A stretch of DNA of 64,000 nt from Notospermus geniculatus (Eukaryota; Nemertea; Pilidiophora; Heteronemertea; Lineidae). The notes beneath the pieces are model-generated. The model was not told the DNA's origin, made no database searches, and worked only from the letters and a program-made list of their open reading frames with translations. This document shows positions 55,531 to 64,000 of the stretch, one piece after another. The stretch's first letter is position 1. Each line of letters opens with the position of its first letter. The position numbers and the translations under genes are program-made. The stretch lies in NCBI GenBank assembly GCA_002633025.1, contig NMRB01000599.1:192224-256223 (forward strand). The letters are read 5' to 3'.

Positions 55531-58500
55531 CTGCAATTATATGAAGGTATGCGTTACATACGTATTGCATTTTGAAATTTTAACCGCCGAGGGTGGGTGG
55601 AGGAGTGAAGGTGTCACCTCGAGAATGTCAGTTGCCATAGGCGCTAACGGAGTTCAACATTGCCGCTATTGAGAGTTGAGCCACCGCTACCGCCGCTGTA
55701 AGATACGTTTTGATTGGCTGAAACACCTTGAGCATGTCGAGAGGTACCGGTCGCAATGATCACCGTCGCTATGGGCCTGAAGTGGCCTGAAAAGCTGATC
55801 ACTGATTGGCTAGCTACCGTAGTTTTGCGTCAACTGTGTAACACGCACTAGTGACGCCTATTGGTCATCTTCTGAGAATCGCGTGAACCAAAGCAGTTTC
55901 CGAGCGCCGGTAATACGGGTTTGCTTCGAAACTGCGGTTGGAGTTAAAGCACCACGGTATTGCCACTTTCTGTCGACAGCCGGCGCCACCGTACCCGCTC
56001 TCCAATACTGTAGTTAAGCCTTTCGCCCCAGTGTTGGAGAATGTATGATTACAGTCTCGGTCACCCAGCCGCTGGGGATCGAACAAGTTTGTGTAGCAGC
56101 ACTGCGGAACGAAACGGCTGGCTGCGCGAGACTAGTTGCATGCGGTAGTTTACCGAGTCGTTAATAGAGGTCTCCCCTTAACGCGGGTACGTGTAACGCA
56201 GGATTGGGAAGCAATACTGTGGTCCTTTAAGAGAGATACACGCCGTCTTTGAGGACCTTTCCTCGTACCGCTTTCCCAGTCATAGAATTTTAAATTACTT
56301 GGCGTTAGGTGTATTAGGAGCAACATTCTACTGAAAGGCGCTCGACGATGTTTCATTTAATTAACGTTAAACGCGCGCATCAAGCTGACAGATTTTAATA
56401 GCAGAGGCAACATTACTTATGAATTCATCACTCCCAGTCTATTGAGCATCGTCTCTCCAGAGTCATGCTACACAAATATTTACCGATATAAGAAAATTAG
56501 TTGCGTGTAATGTTTGAACACGAGTAAGATTTTGATGGAATGCACACTGTAACCGATCGCTCAAGCTTTGAGCGGTTTAGTTCAAGGTTCCTGAAGTAAA
56601 TTGACTTATGAAATATGATCAGATTTTGACGGCAGGAGAGATGGCAAGGAAAGCTACTCAATTTGAAGGAATGACATGTCGTGTTTCGTGGGTGTCAGTC
56701 CGATGTTCTGATTCAATGCAGTATTTTTGTACTTTTCTCTGATGTTTATCCGTTCCTTTTCAGTATTGGTGATGAACGCCTGTGCGATATGCAGGAGTTT
56801 TGTTTTGCACTCTTGCCGCGAGGTTTTCACATGCCTCAGTGCATACTGACGATAACTGACAGCATTTGGTCTGTGGTTTTGTAAGCAAGAATGACCACAA
56901 TGCCGTCGTAACGCGAAACATTTTAGGCCTACCCATTTCCCAGCACTTCCTCTCTTTGTATAGGGTCTTGAAACACTGTGAAGCTCGAATAACAGATTTC
57001 TATGTGTTCCCCTTTGAAAAGTCATGGTCTCTCTGGCTGTCTTTTGTTTGGAAACACTGAGATGTGAGAAACACTAGAAAACGTTACATCGGTAATAACA
57101 GTGTTACATTAAACTAAAGAACGGTAAAGCTTGCTCTCCAACATCATCGCACACAAATGCTGGACGTCGGGAAGACCGAGCTTGATTTAGGAACTCCTGA
57201 TAATTTCAGGATGCACAAGCATGTCTTTATCACACAACATCGATATTGAAACAACTAATGCTGGCTGCCGGTCCAAATTTCCTGCAGCAATTTTCAAAAC
57301 ACTACTTAAGAGCACGAAATATGTTGATTAAATCAACTTGATCTCGGCACAATTCAGACGACATCATTCGTTATCTGTCTACAGGTTGGTATCCATTAAT
57401 CGATGGCCGCTATTAGATCAGACGGCGAACATCATCCATCATAAGAATGTCAGCGAGCATGGTATTGGCTGATAAATCACCTCCAGAGAGCTATGAAAAA
57501 TCCTGGACGTTCGGGTTGGCTAATCAAGAAACTTTAATCGCTGGCACTTATAAGATCGGTGACGTACCTCAATATAATTCGTTCCCCTACAGTTTTTCCT
57601 TCCTTGCGACAGCAATGCCCTATTACAATGCTTAACAATGACTCATGTAGTGGGAACATCAAGAATTATGACGCACAGTTCACCTGTCACAGAAACTGTA
57701 TTATACCGGAAGTTGCTAGCGCCGCCTGGCGACAACATTGAAACGCTGCCTCTGATTGGCAGATTTATACACGGAAATAAACGACTTTTTGGGTGCAAAT
57801 AGGGATTTATGATTCTGTGGTGGTCACAAATTCGAATGTAGCATAAAAACCCATAAAAGCCATAAAAGAGCCATAAAAACCTCTTCATGCTTTTTATTTT
57901 CTACCATGGGTCTGTTTTAAACGACGTTCCAAATTGAATACGCGCTATTCCCAAAGTTTTAGTTTTCAAAAAATCACACATCTGAAATCAAAGACGATTT
58001 AAAACATATGTCATGGATGTATTTTTGTGTGTTGGTGAATGGCTTTTTGAAAATAATGTAATTCAGGTCGAAACCCAATCCCAAACCCAATCCCACAGGT
58101 CTAAATGACTTACAACTTCAAACATCCCAAAAGCACCTTCACCTGTCCAAAGTGACTATCAAATATCTCTGGCTCGACACTTGACGCCCAATTTCTGGAT
58201 ATCGTCTCGCCGCGGGACAACTTTACTTGGACACGACAGCGATTGGATTACTGTGGTCTTAGATATACCACGAACGATGGCGTCCCCGCCAACTGAATCC
58301 GTAATCTCGTTTCGTTCACATGGCTCCGGCAACCAAATACAATTACGAGAGCGAATCATATCAAAATTGCACCTTCTAACGACTTGTATCGCTTCCTCGC
58401 AAACGTTGATGGTGCGGTGTGGTTTTTGGTGGAGCATCGTCATGATGTTAGACCATCTTCTCGTTATTGTCAATACCCCCAGGTTGTGCATTTTTCTAAT

Positions 58501-58546
58501 TGCTTCTGTCAAGGTACGACGGATGGCGTAAAGAACGAAAGCCAAG

Positions 58547-58943
58547 GGCTCATTCAATCTTCAAGCTTCAAGGTTTACTAGACCCTCGGATTCATTGGAG
58601 CCAGACATTTCATTCCAGTATGAGGCACATGTATATCGACATTCTTGTAATTACTTCTTTCCCAATTTTCAAACATGAACCTTCCGACTTCAACGCCTGA
58701 CCGGACTTCAGATCTTCAAGATCGAACTCTGGGAGTTCAATCTTCAATCTTGACCCCCCCCCCCCGAGTTCAAAAAATCAAATCCGATTATTATGTAATG
58801 GGCAATTCACTGTGGTGGTCGACCTGGCTTGTTCATATGTCTGTTACGAGGTATCGTTCAAGCTTGAAAATTGAAGTTCAGGTTCAAAGCTTGAAGATTG
58901 AAGTTCGCTGGGTTCAAGCTTGAAGATTAAAGATGAATGAGCC
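58547..58943. mobile_element. Inverted-end element of about 400 bp
   Basis: GGCTCATTCAATCTTCAAGC at one end and GCTTGAAGATTAAAGATGAATGAGCC-type inverse at the other, with internal repeats of TTGAAGATTGAAGTTC type. Non-coding. Confidence 0.65.
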
Positions 58944-60766
58944 TTCTGGACCTCGGAAAGAATTGGATAACATGGCATGACCCCATACAAAGTTCTAAAG
59001 TTGTCTGACTGGCCTGTACACCAACGAACATTCACATTTTCGCATTTTCTGCGACGCACACCTTGCAGTGGCCTAGATGTCGGCTTGACGTCCTGGCGAT
59101 TTACGGCAGCCAATGATTGGTTGCAAAAAACTATCCAATCAAAATCGAGATTTCGATATGGTTTTCATTTCGTTTTATTTCGCGTATACTTTTTCGCGCA
59201 GTGAAACGAAAAATAGCGTGTTAGGATTAAATCAAATTTGCCTCGCAAGGTGCTTTCTTGCGTGGTCAATACCAACGTGCGAAAACTGGAAGGAAATGTG
59301 GTAATGATATTCGGTTGGGCAAATCATCGAAATCCCAAGCGGGTGGTAAAATCAGACATAAGGTAAAATCTCTTTCCCAGATCGATCAGCAATGAGATAG
59401 CTTCGTGACTACTGTCAGAGACGATTTCAGCAAACGTGAAGACATGACGAATCGCCACAAGACGCCCCTGACGGAATCTTTTTCCTCTTTGATCTAGATT
59501 CGATTTCGCAAACGGGCAGGGGATTGATGGTAATGAGCGCTGGTAAGGATATGGAATACTGATTTAATTTAGTCTCGGAGGAGGGGCCGTGCTGTCTATT
59601 GGTGTGTCTTCAACAAAAGGGACCGGAGTTACCAAGGGTACTGAACGTTCACAGGCATTTAAGTCCCAAAATATCAGACACTAAGGAAGAAGCTTCTAAC
59701 ATGAAGAACTGCGTACATGATGACTGGGCTAGATTGTTTCAGAACACCGTTAGTGCTACTTTGACGTTCGAGCGTTTAAGAAATCCGAGAGTTTAATAAA
59801 TCGTTTTGTTAGGGATAACACTAACGTTATAGTTAAACTATTTCTGACATACAACTGCAACGTAAAACATGCCGTTAACGTTGCGTTACCGTTAGTTGGA
59901 CGATCTCTTACTCTGTATCGCTCTGTTAACGATAATACTAACGCTAGCCTAACACTATTTCTTATATACTGTACAACTGCATTCTAAAAAATCGCCTTTT
60001 CCCGCGTGCATGATTCCAACCGTTTCACTGTGCATAATATACACTGTGTGCAACAGGGTATCCACTTTATACAACAAAAAACTAAGATGACAACATGATT
60101 AATATAAGGGCAATATCAATGTGGGGTCATCTATCTAGTCGGTACCAATGCTTCCTCGACCGGGTAACATCCATCAATCTTTGGAAAAATGGCAAAAGTA
60201 ATTGCATTTTTGTTGAGTTTTCACCAATATTGTACATCCGGGTAGAAAGATAATAAGCTCTAAAAAAAATTTCCAATATAAGTGTTTTTGTATGGTAAGA
60301 GAGATAATCATTTACATGTCGGGATCATCGACATTGATACATGTATGGCTTCCATAGAATGCGAAAGAAGTGTTTTCCCAGCTGTCGAGTGCATTCCTTA
60401 TGTCCATAAACTTTTAAACATGGTACCGGAGAACCACGTGACAGCAACGGGCTAAATTTTTATGATTCCAGATCTTGCCATCAAGGTTGGTTTCAAATCT
60501 CACCGTTAGGCTTACTATAATACCGAGATCGGCAGCGCATGTCGTCCATAATCACGTGTCCCCACTGATCGTCTGAAAAGCAGCCGATGAAAAATGTTGG
60601 TCCCTCCCATTCAACAAAACAGCAATAATGTTTTTTTCAACCAATCAACACGTTCTACATCGGCTTTGTGGACGATCACGTGATCGTTGACAACGGTCGC
60701 TAACGATCATGTATTGTGATTCCATCCTAGCGGTGAGGCCTGATCATTGCAGAAGGAGACCTCTCA

Positions 60767-60899
60767 GGCTAAGAATCCATTCAAGCGAATTTCGAGCGGT
60801 GCGATGTCGCATCCTTTGTCCATGATCAACGCCGCAGAAACAAACAATGGTTGCGGTGTCGCACCGCTAGAAATTCGCGTGAATGGATTCTTAGCCTTA
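60767..60899. mobile_element. Foldback element, family D
   Basis: AAGGCTAAGAATCCATTCA-type ends with inner GCGAATTTCGAGCGGTGCGA / TCGCACCGCTAGAAATTCGC. Related to the cluster at 24346-24700. Ends about 75 bases from the receptor exon at 60973. Confidence 0.8.
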
Positions 60900-60972
60900 G
60901 AAATGAATCAACGAATGTAAGAACAACTTTTCCCTCGATTATGTTTCTTGTATAGAAATTAATGCTACTCAC

Positions 60973-61227
60973 CGTAATCATCTGAATATAGAACTAAAAT
61001 CTTCTTCCACTCAAAGCTAGTGACAATATCTATGTAAGCCTTTGTAAGAAAGTCAACGTCTGGATACAAATTGACCGACAACATTGGAGGGCTGTAGGTT
61101 CGAGTTTCTAATCGTGCCTCTAGATGGGGTATATCCAAAGCATTACACATGGAATTGATGTGTCCTGCAAGATGTGACTGCTGAGGTCCGAAAAGGGCGG
61201 CAACGCCGAGGGTGACAAGGGTACACG
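60973..61227 (-). CDS. Glutamate receptor amino-terminal-domain exon (GVAALFGPQ)
   Basis: 255 nt, acceptor ttctttcag, donor gtgagt, phase 1 in and phase 1 out. Opens with the conserved Cys (CTLVTLGVAALFGPQ), then INSMCNALDIPHLEAR, VNLYPDVDFL and SFEWKKILVLYSDDY: the first lobe of the LIVBP-like amino-terminal domain. Most upstream receptor exon in the window. The signal peptide and first strand must be further right. Confidence 0.92.
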
Positions 61228-62028
61228 CTGAAAGAACGAATGGTAGAGAGTTAGGAAGGAACAGTCGAAAGGTAGGTATACGCAATGAAATTAAAGCTGT
61301 TACTTGGGGTTCGCCACTTTTTCATGTCACCGGTTTACCGACTTATGCTGTATCTATATTTTCAGAATTTGCAAGCAAATATTAAACATTTTGGAGCTTT
61401 AAATGTCCTGCACCCATGCCTTTGGTCGCCTACCTCGAAGCTGTTTCGAACGAAGCAACTACTAGGCAGTTTTGTGCCGTTCTTGTAAAAAAAGGTTGGA
61501 CAATATTGTTGACGTAGGCTTTTAACACAATTTACATGTATTTGTCACAACCTTTTTTAAATCGCTGAAATGTACATCCTGATAAAGAAAATCGAATGTT
61601 TACTAAACGTTGGGAAAACAAAGGTCCTTAAACCCCAAACTATACCATCCGCTCGACCCAAAGCGTATTGTAGGTGACCAATAAACCAGGGGACTCAATA
61701 AAGACACAGAAATCTATACAGGCATTGCGATCTGCAATCCAAAAGTGATAAGTAGCAATGGCTTCGATTTTCTCAGTTTCACAGTCGACGATTTCCTGTA
61801 TCGAAAACCCTGTAGAACATCCCACTCATCCTTATTGGAAAAGCGATCCGAATCATATCACATGGACAAATCTTTCAAGCTACCTGACATCTCAACAGCT
61901 GATAACACTAAGGTCATTAATTCAACTCTCCAATGTTGAAAGCGTGATGAAACATTTAGAAGTAGACTCTGGCTGTGGATTTTATCGTCGCTGAAAACAA
62001 GTATTTCTTCTTCTCAACACCATACGCT

Positions 62029-62058
62029 GTCAGTGACAGTGACAGTGACAGTGTCACA
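62029..62058. repeat. GTGACA microsatellite
   Basis: CAGTGACAGTGACAGTGACA and one inverted unit (GTGTCAC). Confidence 0.85.
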
Positions 62059-63290
62059 GCGTTCGTCCGTTCGCAATGAACCAGTCGGCAACTTTTCATT
62101 TCGGAGGTAAAATTATCAAAAACTCTTTCACCAAAAATCATTTATTTTCAGCCTTTCCTCTCAGCCAGATGCTTCCATTCTTTTGGATACTATTGAGATG
62201 AATATCTCCGCAAGTTTGAAGTTGTTTGGCAATCGGAAATTGGAAGTTCATTTCTTGCTTGCTGCGCCATAATTTCCGCAGCTGCCTGGCTTCCGCTCAA
62301 AAACAGCGGACAACAATAATGACTAATAGTTGCGGTGTGTGTGTGAGAGACAACAGCAGACGGATTGAAAAATATGAAATTGGACAACACCTCAAAAGTT
62401 GCTGACGATTTTATTGACGAAAAAGACAAGACTACTGTCGATACCTTTGTCACGTTACTCCACGCGATCAGTTGCTTTGTTGGACTATCTGGCTGATACA
62501 GTGGCGGTATATCGGCACCTGTCACTGGGCCAGAGTTCGATACCCGCTTCGACCAAATACGTAATACATGTATCGTAATTTAGCAGGTGTTCACGACTTC
62601 GTTTCCTTTAGAACGCAACATAAGCACTAAAGATTCTGGTGCGGTTATAGACCATAGATATCCGACACCGATATTTCGCCTTCATCGCTCCTTTAATTCT
62701 AAAAGCTACCGTTATTCAAGTCGCGCCATGGATGATAGTAGATTAACCATTGTGATGCAACCTCAAGGCAAAAACTGCCGTCAGGTATTGTTCTCGAGCA
62801 GTCGAGTATTTCCAATGGGTTAATAATCCCTCTCACACTACCATCGTTACGAATCTCCCTCTTAGCTACAGCGCTGTAAATTGCTAAGAAACACACCAGC
62901 ACAATAGCAGTGACAATGCCATTTCCGTGGGGCAGTTATGACCAGAGCGACCGGAATCCATTTCTGCTCATCTGTCATCAACAGGTGAACAGTCAACAGC
63001 ATCCGGTATTGGCACCTTGGCCAAGACGTGCTGGTCTAATCGCCGCTGCGTTACTTTGGGAGGCGATTCGTCACGTTGCATCATAGGTTGATTGAGAGTG
63101 TCGTTTTAACGCTGTAGTCAATAATGACCACGTAATACATCACTTTGTCCTAAACGCAGTCGCTTGGAATTTACAGTAAGCTTAAGCCATTTTTCACTGT
63201 GGACAATGTACAAAAGATACATTTGCCGCCGGAAAGAAGAGTCCATTGATCATATTCTTTGTAACGTTGGGCGTAGGGCAGGGTTTGCCA

Positions 63291-63380
63291 ATAGGAACAG
63301 TCAGTGAGTTGACCAATAGGTGTCTCTACGGCCCAATTCAATGCAAAAAGCGGACCCATTCATTCTTGACCAGCATAGCT
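63291..63380. repeat. Short interspersed element, family H (partial)
   Basis: Shares the ATAGGA end and GTTGACCAATAGGTGTC core with 44754-44921 but loses similarity before the other end. Confidence 0.6.
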
Positions 63381-63734
63381 TGTCACCTGCAACCATGTTC
63401 GACGAAATTGGCAAACCTCACTGCACGTTTGGGGGCGGTAACTCGTCAGACTGGCCAGTGAGCCAACATTTGTACATGTCATCTTATTCAATGGTGCCCA
63501 AATCTTCCCATACGGTTGAGATATCCACCACTCCAACGACAGACGAATTACCAGAACATCGCGCCACTCGCATGACGAGGAATGGGCTATTCTGAGCCAT
63601 AACTGGCTTCATTTGTTTATCTCTCAGTAACATCGTTCATTTGGTCAGTCACCTGCCTAATGGGGGAACGGAAATGGGCATGATCACGATAGATCTTCAA
63701 ATGCCGATTGATAGGGGTGGACTTAAGATTAATC

Positions 63735-63811
63735 TACAGTGGCACTCAAAAGCATGTAGACTGTGGCACTCAAAAGTATGTAAACTGTGGCACTCAAAAG
63801 CATGTTGACTC
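63735..63811. repeat. Tandem repeat, three units of about 26 bp
   Basis: Unit GTGGCACTCAAAAGCATGTA followed by ACT or GACT. Confidence 0.85.
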
Positions 63812-64000
63812 TGATGTTCCTTTCTCTAGGCATATCTCTGCACAAAATTGGATATACTACGGTTGTAGGCCTACGTGTGTCAACCCACTGATATCTTGGC
63901 GATTTTACAGACAAGAAGAGTTTCAGCACAGGATATGTTGTCCACAACTTCACCCAACCCCAACCCCCAAAGTAAATCAACTAATCCCCATGTACTTGGC

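Larger units (their letters stand above)
55531..60972 (-). other. Intron of the receptor gene
   Basis: About 5.4 kb. Contains an inverted-end element (58547-58943) and a family D foldback (60767-60899). Several short ORFs (56654-57025, 58159-58557 and others) have no recognisable domain and no splice context. Confidence 0.5.
16103..61227 (-). other. Kainate-type ionotropic glutamate receptor gene (GluK-like), 3' ~90 %
   Basis: Twelve exon positions join in frame on the minus strand. In order: 61227-60973, 55530-55355, 54649-54596, 52660-52493, 45107-44955, 44290-44186, 43976-43866 (the last three also at 33081, 32251 and 31944), then S1 27321-27118 or 27055-26852, 22770-22210, 21851-21626 (also 20975-20750), 20467-20208 and 16414-16103. 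One copy of each gives about 860 residues. Vertebrate kainate subunits are about 900, so only the signal peptide and the first ~80 residues are missing. Motifs [16 protein letters not shown] in S1 and the YAFLMES glutamate identify a tetrameric glutamate-gated cation channel subunit. The gene hosts a nested plus-strand ORF in an intron. Confidence 0.93.
61228..64000. other. Upstream intron or flank of the receptor gene
   Basis: No receptor exon recognised. Holds a short GTGACA run (62029-62058), a partial family H element (63291) and a three-unit 26-bp tandem repeat (63735-63811). A stretch at 63200-63262 resembles 29490-29560 and 41525-41590 (ACAATGTACAAAAGAT ... GAGTCCA), an unclassified dispersed repeat. 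Confidence 0.5.

Noticed and set aside
62475-62560. tRNA-like stretch with a B-box-like GAGTTCGATACC
   Set aside because: The A box is poor and no cloverleaf closes. It could be a decayed SINE but is too weak to annotate.
62699-62930. Hydrophobic minus-strand ORF as the receptor's signal-peptide exon
   Set aside because: The frame has no ATG (a TAA lies just upstream), and the following residues do not resemble the start of a kainate amino-terminal domain.

Overview
This is eukaryotic nuclear DNA from a marine-invertebrate-like animal. The evidence is multi-exon genes with GT-AG introns, families of short foldback (MITE-like) elements, and a strong excess of the palindromes TACATGTA and TAGGCCTA. 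The species cannot be named from the sequence. The ORFs longer than about 100 codons with no exon-like boundaries are mostly chance frames. The real genes are found as short exons that join in phase.

Left end (about 0.15-10.7 kb, minus strand): the 5' part of a leucine-rich-repeat (LRR) cell-surface protein gene. Three different first exons (at 3.6, 4.9/8.2 and 7.2/10.5 kb) each encode a signal peptide plus an LRRNT cysteine cap. All end in the same splice phase. They feed three single-repeat LRR exons and an LRRCT exon, and the gene runs off the left edge. This looks like alternative first exons giving exchangeable N-terminal caps.

Middle and right (16.1-61.2 kb, minus strand): a kainate-type ionotropic glutamate receptor gene. 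I could join exons for most of the amino-terminal domain, the S1 ligand-binding half, M1-M3 with a genomic Gln at the Q/R site, S2, M4 and the cytoplasmic tail. Only the signal peptide and first part of the amino-terminal domain are missing, probably beyond the right edge. S1 is present as two different 204-nt exons separated by a 62-nt intron, a strong candidate for mutually exclusive splicing of the ligand-binding domain.

Nested on the plus strand in a large intron is an intronless ORF of 871 codons. It has six copies of a 15-residue Ser/Asp-rich motif and a C-terminal LINE-1 ORF1p-like RNA-binding module. It is present twice (869 codons in the second copy). The two copies differ mainly at synonymous sites, so the protein has been under selection.

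Three segments occur twice in tandem (4.3-10.6, 20.6-22.1 and 28.2-52.3 kb). The divergence is only a few percent, and N gaps lie at the junctions of the first two, so some or all may be unmerged haplotypes. Comparing the copies shows filled and empty sites for several foldback elements. It also shows a recurrent six-base indel in which a TA becomes TA-palindromic 4-mer-TA (mostly TACATGTA).
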